The notes below the pieces were generated by a model. That model had not been told where the DNA came from and searched no databases. It saw nothing but the letters and a program-made list of their open reading frames with translations. This document shows positions 11,367 to 22,106 of a DNA stretch of 64,000 nucleotides, one piece after another (positions within the stretch are counted from its first letter, which is position 1; each line of letters opens with the position of its first letter). The stretch spans positions 59,401,478-59,465,477 of the forward strand of contig CM061918.1 of the NCBI GenBank assembly GCA_031002005.1, given 5' to 3'. The DNA comes from Vandiemenella viatica. Taxonomy: Eukaryota; Arthropoda; Insecta; Orthoptera; Morabidae. A program made the translations under genes and the position numbers.

Positions 11367-11882
11367 GTTTCTCAAGCGTGGGGTAGTGTGTGTTTAAAAC
11401 CGATAGATGGCACTACAGTAATGACAGGGCAGGCACCTATTGAAGCCATGTTAACGAGCGTGAGCGTGTTAACTAGACTTAGGGAAGAGGAAAAAATAGA
11501 AAAAAAAGATGGAGATAAAAGAATGCAGACGGTCTAGAAAACATAAAATATCTATAATTTGAATGAGACAGGGGCATAAGTGTCCCCCTAGCCCTTTGCA
11601 ATAAAATAAAATTACAAATTCACCTTCTTCATCGTCACGCTATGCAGGCTATGAAGACCTATATCACATAATATACATCCTTATAGCCGATAATCGATGG
11701 GAGGTAGACAAGCTGATGGTAAAATACTTAAGTACGCTGTTGTTTGTGAAATTTGCAATACCCAGAAGGAATGGTTTGAATCATTCCAAAATCGGACGAT
11801 ATGCAGAACAGTGGAACTATAATAAGCAATTCAGATCGCAGAGAGATGGCGTGCACATAGGCCTAGCAGCGCCCTCTTTTAT

Positions 11883-12575
11883 GTGACCCGAAAGGTTAAT
11901 GTTACGCCATACTCAATAGGAGCAGTGCCGTCAAAGTGGAAACGTACAAGAAAGTCCGACATGCCTCGTCGACCTCAAACGGCGCAACATCAGCATATGA
12001 ACAAGTTCCAACATGGCAGAATGTTAGGGATCCGGGAAACAGGTTCCTCGTACCGTGGCATTGCGGCTCGGACAGAGCACGCTGCTAAGACACTGATGCC
12101 TGTATGGAGCCAGTGGACAGGAGAGGGTGGTGCGCAGTGACGAGCGAGTACTGGAGCACACAATGTGACCACAGCGCGGGATGACCGCCATCTTGTCCGC
12201 ATGACCGTCACCGACAGAACAGCTTCGTCCACAGTGTTTGCTCGACGTTGGAGCACTGCGTCTGCGTCGACGGTTCGACGCCGTGAGGGCTGGACTGGTG
12301 GCACGCTTACCATGGTGACGGTTTCCATTGATCAGAAACCACCAAGGCCTCAGATTGCAATGGCAAATCAACGTCGTCAGTGGCGTGCTGAGTGGAAAAA
12401 TGTAGTGTTTTCGGACGAGTCCTGCTTCAATATATGTATTAGACGTTACCGTAGTGAACACAATCAGACAGACTGAATTGTTGAGAGTGATAGCGGTCAA
12501 ACGTCAAGTTTGATGCTTTGGGGCGCCATTGCTATAACATGCGATCTCGCCTCCCACGTATTGAGAACATTCTGA
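11883..12575 (+). pseudogene. Tc1-like transposase relic
   Basis: Starts with MPRRP (at 11961), the usual start of this transposase group, then a helix-turn-helix stretch (GRMLGIRETGSSYRGIAART) and a second DNA-binding part (TARDDRHLVRMTVTDRTASS, ARRWS, ASTVRRREG). The catalytic core follows with RRQWRAEWKNVVFSDES, whose aspartate is the first of the DDE triad, and decayed SGQTSSLMLWGAI. The protein then stops. The half holding the second D and the E is absent, so it cannot be active. In-frame TGA near 12139 and a deletion after SASTVRRR are shared with the mirror copy (36335-37029). Confidence 0.85.
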
Positions 12576-13474
12576 ACACACCTCTAAATATGTCTTAACG
12601 TTTTTGTTTCCTTGATCGCTGAAAAGCAGGTTTCGCGTGTTATGTAAGAAGCAAAGTGTAAACGTGGCGGTACCGTCAACAAAGTAGAAAATCGTTGGTA
12701 TTGCCCAAACATGAATTGATAATGACAGTTTCCAATGGAACTACTCGCTTTGCGGGGTAAAAACTATCGTCACTACCCAGCATATATACTAACCTAGTTC
12801 CAAGTTTCATTTAAATCTGTTAAGCAATTAAGTCGTTATAGAGACAAATAGTTCAAAGATCCAACATACATCCATCCAAAGATCCCATTAATAATACTAT
12901 TAAGATAACATCGATTATCGTTACCTATGACTTTCTCGATGAGGACAACCAATTTGTTACCACAGCATTGTGAAAATTGTTTGCAGAATGGTAACGCGTA
13001 CCAGTTAATCTCTTTTACAGTGTTGCTGAGAGCGTGTGGTCGCCTCAGCGATATACAAACTCGTATGTTCTCCCTGCTCTCTCAGGCTGACTCATGTGGA
13101 TCTCCTTGTTACTGTAGTGTAGTTGTCGTAAGACGTTGCGTGTCTCTGGTTGAGAAATCCGAGCATTTCGGGAGCCACTTCAAGGGTCGGAGTGAATAGA
13201 GCTCGTTTATCAACAGTGTTGACAGCTTGTCCATCAGTGGTTGCAACACTATGTTAATAGCTCTCACGACGACCACTCATCGTGGGAACGGACACTGACC
13301 ATAAGGCTGACACATAAACGTGACTCAACACTCAAGAGGCATTGATTCTGAAATAGTCACGTCGAGAAGTTATTGTTTTCTGAGCACTATAGCTGGCCCT
13401 TGAAACACAAACACAACATAAGTCTCGGGCACCAATCGTTATTTATAACTGGCAGTCTGTTCGGCGTTGTCATC
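12576..13474. other. Unassigned, no gene seen
   Basis: Present in the mirror arm at about 34650-36335, where it is interrupted by an 850-bp insertion. The left arm keeps the empty site at about 12784-12800. A 90-codon frame at 12927-13199 has no recognisable domain. Confidence 0.4.
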
Positions 13475-13640
13475 CTGATTTCGGTTTTCCATAGTTTCCT
13501 GAAATCACTCCAGGCCAATGCCAGGATGGTTCCTTAAAAGGCCATGGCTGATTTCTTTCCCGTTCCATTCTCAGCCCCCCTTCCTTTTAGGTGGAGAGGC
13601 ATTTGAAGCTCGTGGTGCCCCTCGGCTTCCCGGGGCATCA
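13475..13640 (+). repeat. SINE family 1 fragment
   Basis: Core only: TTTTCCATAGTTTCCTGAAA, then CAGGCCAATGCCAGGATGG and GGCCATGGCTGATTTC. The tRNA-like head is missing. The mirror copy at 33295-33445 lies beside the LINE insertion of that arm. Confidence 0.65.
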
Positions 13641-14894
13641 CCAACCACCATCTAAATATATAAAAACCTGCGATGTCCGGTCTTTTCCTTATTTAAACTC
13701 TGCGGAAGAAAGAAAAATGAACAATGCAATATAATTAACGCATTGTTATCATCCTAAGGACTCGTTAGAGAAGATTTAATCCCATAACAATTTTCCGAAA
13801 AAATCTTCACTATCGGTACTGGATAGCAACCCAGCATTAGGAGGAACATAAAAACTTTCCAGTTTGAAACGGATAATACTTAAACTGCCCGTTAAGTTGG
13901 CTCTGGCAACGTGATGGTGTCCTGCGCTTACACGGGATTGAGATGGTTCCTGGTAGTGGAAGTAATTTTGATTATCAGTACTTGGCCGGCAAGGTAGGAG
14001 GAGTGGTGGTGCACAATTCATAATCATCAACTTGCGCCTCAGATTCCTGAGAAATTCCTCAGTGCGTATGAAGTGAGGGCATAGGACAATGCTGATGGCG
14101 ATTCCTCCGCCGGAGGGGGACTTCAAGCCTTGTGGCAATTTGTGTGTTTCGGAACAGTAGGCCTTAATAGTGAGGCACCATGCTTCATATTTATTCATCA
14201 TGTACAGCACAATACCACACTGAACAAACACATCATCTGAGTCACTTACGTTTACAACAACACTTATGAACACAATCAGACGGGAGAGGCAGGGGGAAAC
14301 CATCGTGTTCATCTTCCCAGACGATCTCAAGGAGGACAAGGTGTTCGTAAGAAGAAGAATTGATTGAATGGGGAACAACCGAGGTAAATAGTGTACGGCA
14401 GAGAAAACTGGAAAGGAACAAGTGTATTAGCCGAGATTTCTCCCGCCGTGCTCCACAACGCGATTTTGTCAGGGAATTATACAGAGAGTAAGTGCACGCC
14501 GATTTCCTTGTAATGCAATGTCGTTCTCGTGTCATGTGACTTAGGTCAAAATAATATTGTTTCCTATAAATACAAAACACCGGACAACTTAGCATGATAT
14601 CCAAATTTATAAAAGTAAATTTAGAAAAAAAATTGATTCTTTGGAAGTGAAAAAATCTCAGTACATGGTCAGAAAATGGAAACAGAAGCAGTGGAACATA
14701 GGTAAAATTCAAGCAGACCCCACGATAAATGCGGAAGGTAGCTGAGCGTCATTAAGTCATGCGGGACCGACCACCGGTGCGGGGGAGGGAGTTAAAGGCA
14801 GCTAAACTTCCTTCGATGGACGTGTACTGCCCAGAAGACAATGATACTACAGTCGATCAGCATGGACATTTTTACTTCTGTCCCATCTGTCTGC
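13641..14894. other. Unassigned; holds empty sites of right-arm insertions
   Basis: A 200-codon frame on the minus strand (13776-14378) is broken in the mirror arm and partly overlaps a SINE family 2 fragment (about 13915-13960), so I do not call it a gene. The mirror positions of the right-arm palindromic Tc1 element (near 14420) and solo LTR (near 13955) are both intact here. Confidence 0.45.
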
Positions 14895-15115
14895 GAAATG
14901 TGTAACAATGTTTTGTGTGTGAAAAGTTTATTTTTTGTTTGTGAAATGTGTGGTTTATCAGTCGGAGATTGGCGACCGCGTCGGTATTCGGCTTGATGGT
15001 TGCGAAAACTGGTTAAAAACCAATCAGGACGGCTCTTACCCGATTCCATTGTAACTCCACAATTCAGTGTGCGGCGCCTCAGCCACACTGACTGGTTGTG
15101 TTTATGGAATTTTCA
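14895..15115 (+). repeat. SINE-like dispersed repeat (family 4)
   Basis: Second copy of the family seen at 2210-2480: TTTGTTTGTGAAATGTG, GGAGATTGGCGACCG, CAATCAGGACGGC and a decayed B-box region (CCCGATTCC). The mirror copy is at 28290-28520. Confidence 0.5.
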
Positions 15116-15119
15116 TGAT

Positions 15120-15325
15120 TCTTTTTTCCTTCAGGCCTAGAGCCGGCAGAGGATTATGGACAAGGAATGGGAAGGTATTCTGTCATGGCCTTTTTGAAGT
15201 AACCATGCTGGCATTCGCCTAGCGTCATTTCGCGAAAGTTTGGAAAACCGAAAACAAAGATGACCGTAAGAGGATAAGAACCCGCGTCCTACCGAATGCG
15301 TTACCGTTCATGCACATGGTTCAGT
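15120..15325 (-). repeat. SINE family 1 copy, decayed
   Basis: Core with GACAAGGAATGGGAAGG and TGGAAAACCGAAA, then AAGAACCCGCGTCC at the head. The tail is eroded. The mirror copy is at 28085-28285. Confidence 0.65.
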
Positions 15326-15656
15326 GACGATTCATCTGAGTAGAATGCCCTGGTGCAGTGCTTGTGCCATATTCCTGTTCTTCATCTTTTTTTGGCAGCC
15401 CACATTCCAGGGTCTGCCCTTACGTGCCAAGGCATACACAGCATACATGCAGACGCCGTGTCCTACTTGTCAAGCAGCTCGTCCCTCGTGGTTCCTGGTA
15501 GTCTCGTTGTGTTTTGACAGTGGCGACCGACGCGTGCTCTGCTACTGGCGCGCTATTTCATTAACCCAGTTCACGGCTGCCTGACAGGCGGGAATAGAAC
15601 GGACTGATAGCGAGCCCGTCAAAACAGACTCCTCAGCTCAGTATCGGCAGCTACAC

Positions 15657-16622
15657 CAGGGGTGGCCAACCCGAATGATCTTGCGGGCCATCATAACTCC
15701 ACGGGCCGCATATAAAATTATATATTCGCAAGAATATTATTTTAAAATCAAAGTTAATTTTTTCTCATAATTTTGAATATATGGATGCACAAGTAATGTA
15801 TTTAAAAAAAAATTGTTTTCCACTACTTTGCCCATTATAAAATAAATATATTCTGTAAGAGTGTGATGAATCTCGCGAGCCAGTAAAATGTTTAAGGCGG
15901 GCCGCATGTAGTATATTGAGGGATTTTAGTTATAGTATCTTGCAAACTTTTAATCGGAATAATTTTTCTCAAGCTGCAGCTTTGTAATGTAATTACACCC
16001 AACGAAGCAGAGCTCAAGGTTGGGCAAAGTCACTTCCCGTGGGAAGGAGTCCCCCTACCACGGTAGACCAGAAAGCCCTTAGCAAGGGATTTTAAACGAA
16101 TAGAACTAATGTCACATGACTTCCCCCACCTCGCTCCTACTCTGGAGAGCGCAGTCTAGAACAGCCTCCGGAGCAGTCTATTCGCCGATTCTCAGGATGT
16201 ACCACGTTGCCAGAGGGCATGCAGATTTTATTAGGTAATGGCTAATGCATTTATACCCTTCTGCTAGCTTAGAAAGAATATTCCGAGTGACAGGATTTTA
16301 TTAGTAAGAGATTCCTTTTATGAGAGTTATTTTATGCAGTATTTTTCAGTTATTTCAAGTGTATGTCTATGTGCCCATTTTCATTGAAGCTATTAAAGTC
16401 ACTCCATTCTTTCTACTACTTGTTTTCATTTGTATCGCTGATTCCTGCTCATTACTAGCAATAAGTGTGGGCAGAACGTAATTGCTCTGATCTTATGGCC
16501 ACATATCTTCGGAAGTGACCGGGGAGTGGTTGATCAGAGACGAATCCAAACTTGGCTGTGGTGAATTGCCGCTCGTTTACTACACGCATGCGGCCCGAGG
16601 GGGCTCGGTTTGGCCACCCCTG
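15657..16622. mobile_element. Non-autonomous hAT-type element, long form
   Basis: Ends CAGGGGTGGCCAAC (15657-15670) and, inverted, TTGGCCACCCCTG (16610-16622). Flanking octamers AGCTACAC and CTCTACAC match at 6 of 8, consistent with an aged 8-bp hAT target duplication. GC-rich CGGGCCGCAT motifs lie near both ends. About 690 bp of AT-rich interior (15911-16600) is missing from the mirror copy (27451-27748). No transposase frame. Confidence 0.75.
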
Positions 16623-16754
16623 CTCTACACTGTAGCCTCGTCAGGCAGTTGTGAGATCTTGGAGTACCATCAGCAATCTGGTACTAGGCACGCCATACCA
16701 TAAAGTCTTGCCCCTTCACAGAGTTAAGCCGTTTTTGTTAAATACATAGTAGCG

Positions 16755-16970
16755 AGCACGTGCAGATTTTGGATTCTGCGTTATCCTTGCGTAAAAATAC
16801 GATGACGCGATAAAATTTAGTAGTGAATTGCAATTGCATGTTAGATGCACTATGCAAATGACATGAAATCATTTTTTGATTCTGCGTTATCCTTGCGAAC
16901 AAAATACGATGAAGCGTTAAAATTTAGTAATGATTCTATTTGCAGGAGAGACGCATCATGAGACACATTT
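16755..16970. repeat. Two-copy tandem duplication of about 110 bp
   Basis: GGATTCTGCGTTATCCTTGCG at 16770-16790 recurs as TGATTCTGCGTTATCCTTGCG at 16879-16899. Each is followed by a similar AAATACGATGA, (G)CG and AAAATTTAGTA stretch. Present in the mirror arm at about 27120-27320. Confidence 0.7.
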
Positions 16971-16981
16971 GTTTATGTATG

Positions 16982-17382
16982 TTAGGCTCAAAGACCGAAA
17001 ACGATCATTGAACGAAAAAAACTCCCACAACGCCTTCTAGTTTCTTTGAAACGGCCACTATACGTTGTGTTTATGAGTATCTAACTCTTTGTGTTCACGA
17101 CGAATTGGTTCAGGGTGCATTTACTATATATGATTCTTCTTACCCGTCGCGTTAAATGTTAGTAAAAAAAGAAAAGAAAAAACCGAAATGTGAATCGTCA
17201 AGTATGGAGAATGCGACCTGGACCAAACACCAATTTCGCGTTGTGGCCTTTTTAAGTTAGTCACAGAGAGTTCTGGCTCTTTTTTGCAAGTGCCATAACG
17301 AGAATAAGGCCATTTTAAAGAAATCAGAAGGCGCTGTGGTCCTTTTCTTCGCTCAGTGAGCGTTTTCTGACTCTGAGCCTAA
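16982..17382. mobile_element. Foldback element with about 80-bp inverted ends
   Basis: Starts TTAGGCTCAAAGACCGAAAA and ends, inverted, TTTTCTGACTCTGAGCCTAA. The pairing continues inward through ACGCCTTCTAGTTTCTTTGA against its reverse complement TAAAGAAATCAGAAGGCG. No frame of note. I see no clear target duplication. The mirror copy at 26676-27090 is similar. Confidence 0.7.
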
Positions 17383-19107
17383 TAAATACACATAATACTG
17401 CAGAAACTGTTGAATGTTTCTAAATTTGTTACACGAGTTTAGTGTAGTAATTTACACTAGTGATCGCCCAGCGATCGAAATTCGATCGTAATTCATTAAG
17501 TTGTTTAGTTTATTTCATAAAAGAGTAATAATATAGTAATTCTCTGCATTACCTATAAAATTAAAACGATACACTCCACGCGTGACTGTATGCTAAATTT
17601 TAGCTTATAATCTAACCATAGCAAATGATGAAATGTATTTATCGATGGTTCTTTTGAATTCAAAATATTCATTTTGACTTAAAGGCAGGAAAACTGCTTT
17701 AGCTATATGAAACATGCGCATTTAAATGTATCTATCAAACTAATTTCGTCATCTTGTGCGTTCGCTATTTAAATTTGGTCTATTTTCATTTTGAATTTCA
17801 CGCAAATAAGTATTCCATATTTCTTGTCTCTCTCTCTCTAATGAAATTACTGAAATTAAAAAATCAAAAGACACTTAACCAAAGTTTAACATTTTAAATA
17901 ATCAAATGACCATATAGTATCTGGCAGAACCGCTACATTCCTTTTCAAAGTATTCCTTTCATAACTTCAAACATATATCTCTACTTTATCCGAGTCTTTC
18001 GTTTTACCAAAGACCACAGAGTTTCTCAATGCGGGGAATTCACGTAAGAACGTTGGCTCCGATCCTATTTCACGCGCACACACACGTTCACAAATTAATT
18101 TTTTATTTTAATAATCTGTTTGTAACATGTATTAACTATGTTTATTATATTTTTGGGTGGGGTTGGACATTCTCCACCAGTGAAAAACTGTTATTAACCT
18201 GTTGAAATTTGGATTAACTGTTTCCTTATAGTGTCCTCTTCACGTTTAGCACTCTCCTTTTCCGGAAAAGTCGCCACGAATTAAATTAAAAACGCCGAAG
18301 TATGGGATGCTCCGCAACCGCGAAATGTTAGCAGCACTGTAAAAATGACACAAAAATTATCGGTACAGGGATCATATCAACCTAAATAGGTTAGTTTTGT
18401 CATAGTGATCATGGTTAGGTTGAAATTCTGCCTGGACCAAGAGTAAAAAAGTTTATACGGGAAATTCGTTCTGCGCAGCCCATGTCGCAAACCAGAGACA
18501 AACTGCGCATTTGTTTACAACTGAAGCAATCGATTATCTCTGACTGCTTATATTGATTCCAAGGTTTGTAAAATATATGATATATAATTTTAGCTTTCTG
18601 TATTTCTTTAAGTTCCTCCGTTCGCCCAATATTCTGGCCGTTAGCTGCGCTATCTACCAGCCCTCGAAATGTTGCTTCTATATAAGTTCAGAGATTAATT
18701 TAGACTGTTTTGTTTCACCAAAGAAGACAACGTAAGGCCGCTAGCTGCGCCATCTACCAGCCATCTGAGCGAACTACGTAGGCGAGCGAGCGTTTTATTT
18801 TACTTAATTTAATGTATTTGTAACGCATATTATATATAGATTTTAGCTTCCTTCACTTCTTCTCCATATAATCTTTAACTATGCCAAATCTCACACTCCT
18901 CCGTGCTTGCAATATTCTTAAATATGTAACATAAGTTTTCGCTTAGCGTATTAATATATAGATATGTATGGTATTAGCTGAGATACTGAATCGAGTAACT
19001 GTGGAAAATACATCATCCATGCCGTATTATAGGGTAAAACTTTGAATTATACAGAAACAATGCAATGTGCAATTCCAAATTAACGATACAACAGAAACAT
19101 AGAATAT
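17383..19107. other. Unassigned AT-rich, no gene seen
   Basis: Long AT-rich stretch, present in the mirror arm (24964-26675). Contains a CT tract at 17827-17841 and two near-identical pieces with GCTGCGCxATCTACCAGCC (about 18641-18662 and 18743-18764). No frame longer than about 60 codons. Confidence 0.45.
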
Positions 19108-19119
19108 AATCTTTAAATT

Positions 19120-19351
19120 ACTTATGGCTTATGCATCATCGACGTCCACGTCATTAGAGGCGGGTAAAAGCTGGGTACAAGGAACGGAAAGGAATTCGGC
19201 CTTGGTCTTTGAAGGAAGCATTGAGTCATTCACGTGAAGTGATTTGGGGAAACCATGGAAAACCAAATATGGATGGCCGTACTGTGATTCGACAACGCGT
19301 GCTCCAGAATGCGAGGCCAGAGCGTAAACCGTTCACCCAACACGCTCGGTT
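19120..19351 (-). repeat. SINE family 1 with perfect 12-bp target duplication
   Basis: AATCTTTAAATT occurs at both 19108-19119 and 19352-19363 and fixes the ends. Tail GGCTTATGCATCATCGACG, core with GGAAAGGAATTCGGCC, head ending CGCTCGGTT. The mirror copy at 24720-24950 has the same insertion site with 12 of 13 bases kept in its duplication. Confidence 0.93.
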
Positions 19352-19363
19352 AATCTTTAAATT

Positions 19364-19833
19364 GGTCGTGCTGGGTAGCTGTTAGTTCATCATAGTTCAT
19401 CCAGAGTGAAACAGCAACAAACGCATTCACTGCCTTATTGTAACAGGCAGGGTATGATGGAGGTCGACGCGCCCTGTAACCCCAACAACAACAACAACAA
19501 GGTTTCGCTGGTTTGCATTTCCTCCTATTGTTGGTAGATGTTATATGTCTTCTAGTCTTGTATGTCTTCATATAGGTTTTTTTTAAAAAAAATTAAAAAA
19601 TCTTCAGTGGTCGGTTATGTGGCCCAACATCCATCGGATAATTGCCAAACACGTTAACCAATGGATTTTTAGATACATGACATTGTTTGAAGAATTTTTT
19701 GCAAGCTCGCGGAACCGATATTTCAGCATTGGTAGATTTGCAGAGGCAGAGGTAGGAAACCTTGTGTCGAGGTGCAGGGCTCTCTGCAGAGCTCTGTTTT
19801 GAATTGTTTACAAGCGGCGATGAGGTGTCCGCG
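19364..19833 (-). pseudogene. LINE reverse-transcriptase 3' end relic
   Basis: Minus-strand counterpart of 24275-24706: the last codons of the ORF2 (the QNRALxRALHLDTRF type, then a LPMLKDRFRELA-like stretch) near 19680-19800, then a 3' untranslated region. It is cut upstream by the hAT element at 19842. Confidence 0.65.
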
Positions 19834-19841
19834 AATCCCAC

Positions 19842-20097
19842 TAGAGGTGGGCGCCGCTTGCTAAAAATCTCGGCGGCGGCGCGCCGAACATTTTCAGCCG
19901 GCGGCGGCGTGACTTTTATATATAGATTTTATGATTATTTGTATATATCATTACTTAGTCTCAAAAAGAAAAAGTGACTAACGATTCACTTATATATTCA
20001 AAATTTTGCAGATTTTTGCACTCTTTGTAGATGTCGTGTATAAAGATAATTTTATTTAGGGCGAACTGAGCTTATCCTAGACCTTTTCGCATAAAGA
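19842..20097 (-). mobile_element. Edge of hAT element, cut by the gap
   Basis: Starts at TAGAGGTGGGC, the hAT terminus, with the GC-rich CGGCGGCG subterminal zone, then AT-rich sequence up to the N run. It corresponds to about 24031-24266 of the other arm. AATCCCAC at 19834-19841 is the neighbouring target-site octamer. Confidence 0.85.
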
Positions 20098-21097
20098 NNN
20101 NNNNNNNNNNNNNNNNNNNNNNNNNNNNNNNNNNNNNNNNNNNNNNNNNNNNNNNNNNNNNNNNNNNNNNNNNNNNNNNNNNNNNNNNNNNNNNNNNNNN
20201 NNNNNNNNNNNNNNNNNNNNNNNNNNNNNNNNNNNNNNNNNNNNNNNNNNNNNNNNNNNNNNNNNNNNNNNNNNNNNNNNNNNNNNNNNNNNNNNNNNNN
20301 NNNNNNNNNNNNNNNNNNNNNNNNNNNNNNNNNNNNNNNNNNNNNNNNNNNNNNNNNNNNNNNNNNNNNNNNNNNNNNNNNNNNNNNNNNNNNNNNNNNN
20401 NNNNNNNNNNNNNNNNNNNNNNNNNNNNNNNNNNNNNNNNNNNNNNNNNNNNNNNNNNNNNNNNNNNNNNNNNNNNNNNNNNNNNNNNNNNNNNNNNNNN
20501 NNNNNNNNNNNNNNNNNNNNNNNNNNNNNNNNNNNNNNNNNNNNNNNNNNNNNNNNNNNNNNNNNNNNNNNNNNNNNNNNNNNNNNNNNNNNNNNNNNNN
20601 NNNNNNNNNNNNNNNNNNNNNNNNNNNNNNNNNNNNNNNNNNNNNNNNNNNNNNNNNNNNNNNNNNNNNNNNNNNNNNNNNNNNNNNNNNNNNNNNNNNN
20701 NNNNNNNNNNNNNNNNNNNNNNNNNNNNNNNNNNNNNNNNNNNNNNNNNNNNNNNNNNNNNNNNNNNNNNNNNNNNNNNNNNNNNNNNNNNNNNNNNNNN
20801 NNNNNNNNNNNNNNNNNNNNNNNNNNNNNNNNNNNNNNNNNNNNNNNNNNNNNNNNNNNNNNNNNNNNNNNNNNNNNNNNNNNNNNNNNNNNNNNNNNNN
20901 NNNNNNNNNNNNNNNNNNNNNNNNNNNNNNNNNNNNNNNNNNNNNNNNNNNNNNNNNNNNNNNNNNNNNNNNNNNNNNNNNNNNNNNNNNNNNNNNNNNN
21001 NNNNNNNNNNNNNNNNNNNNNNNNNNNNNNNNNNNNNNNNNNNNNNNNNNNNNNNNNNNNNNNNNNNNNNNNNNNNNNNNNNNNNNNNNNNNNNNNN
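20098..21097. other. Assembly gap, exactly 1000 N
   Basis: A round-numbered N run, so probably a placeholder rather than a measured distance. It sits just where the left arm of the inverted repeat stops and hides any symmetrical centre. Confidence 0.99.
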
Positions 21098-21372
21098 GGA
21101 CCTAGTCAGCGAATTCAGTCTGACATTCTGTTTCTGTTAAACAGGAAAAAACATAACATGGGCCAGAACAGTCCGCTATCTCGGTGTGACACTCGACAGT
21201 AGACTTACGTGGCGTGCACACGTAGAAGATGTTCGGAAAAGAGCTAGTGCCAGACTAAAAGCCTTGTTTCCAAATTTGAACAGGGACAGCAATCTCGCAG
21301 CATTTACGAGTGTGCGTCTTTACTGCTCATTAGTCAGGCCGATACTCGAGTACGCCTGTCCAGTGTGGGGAC
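21098..21372 (+). pseudogene. Jockey/CR1-like reverse-transcriptase fragment
   Basis: Translates as NITWARTVRYLGVTLDSRLTW-type sequence, then VRKRASARLKALFPNLNRDS and CSLVRPILEYACPVWG. This is the segment just after the catalytic core of many non-LTR reverse transcriptases (YLGVxLDxxLxWxxH, and RPIxxYAxPVW). The frame is broken after PVWG by the hAT insertion and resumes at about 24290 with QNRALKRALHLD. The 5' part is lost in the gap. A retrotransposon relic, not a host gene. Confidence 0.8.
21365..21372. repeat. hAT target-site duplication, left
   Basis: GTGGGGAC here and GTGGGGAT at 24267-24274 match at 7 of 8 bases, the length expected for hAT elements. Confidence 0.8.
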
Positions 21373-22106
21373 TAGAGGTGGGCACCCGCGCCGGCGTGAC
21401 GGTGCCGTGTCTCAGTGGCGCGCCGCCGCCGCCGCCGCCGCCGCCGCCGACACTTGCCTCGCGGCGTTTTTTTTTTTTTTTTTTTTTTTTTTGTTAAATT
21501 GAGTAATAAGTAAGTGTTCAAATGACTTTGAATTTGCTGAAACTAATGTTAAAAACTCTCTGTTACAGTGTTATATGACTCTTTAAACCAAACAAATTTT
21601 CGTTGAAAATATTTCGGAAAAGTGATAGAAGAAGCCAATAAGAAGCAAATCGTGAATTCCGATCACGTCTATTGCTTAGCTACCCTAAATGTAATAAAAA
21701 CAGTGAAGTATTTAACCATGAGTACTCAAAGTATGGAGGAAATGAAGACTGGAGACAAAATAGATTTCATGATAAGAGATATAAAGAAACAGTTGGGACA
21801 GAATGAAAAGAAGATTCTGGCTGTCACTGATGCTGGAGAAAACGTGCGAAGAGCAGTTTCGTTGGCTGATATGGAACATCATCTGTGTCTTGGACATGGG
21901 CTCAATAATCTCGTGACAGTGGAGGCATAAATAGGATCCCAGAAATTGAAACGCTCGTAAAAAGAATACAAGAATATTGTCAAGAGAGATATCCCTTGCC
22001 AGAAGTAGAAGCACATGCCCAAAAGACGGAAAATGAGTTTGTGGATTTCCTTGATAACGTCGTTAATACCTAGAAAATGATAAGACCGGTCATATTTTAG
22101 AAAATG

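Larger units (their letters stand above)
1..20097. repeat. Left arm of giant inverted repeat
   Basis: The whole stretch recurs in reverse complement at about 24031-50322 in the same order. Base 1 pairs with 50322, the (GT)n tract at 2731 with the (AC)n tract ending at 45810, the Tc1 relic at 11883 with 37029, and the hAT edge at 20097 with about 24031. Over the outer 390 bp I count about 14 differences. The arm runs off the left edge of the window and is cut on the right by an N run, so neither true end is seen. The arms differ by several clean transposon insertions, nearly all in the right arm. Confidence 0.95.

Noticed and set aside
13776..14378. 200-codon frame on the minus strand
   Set aside because: Broken by insertions and shifts in the mirror arm, overlaps a SINE fragment, no recognisable domain.
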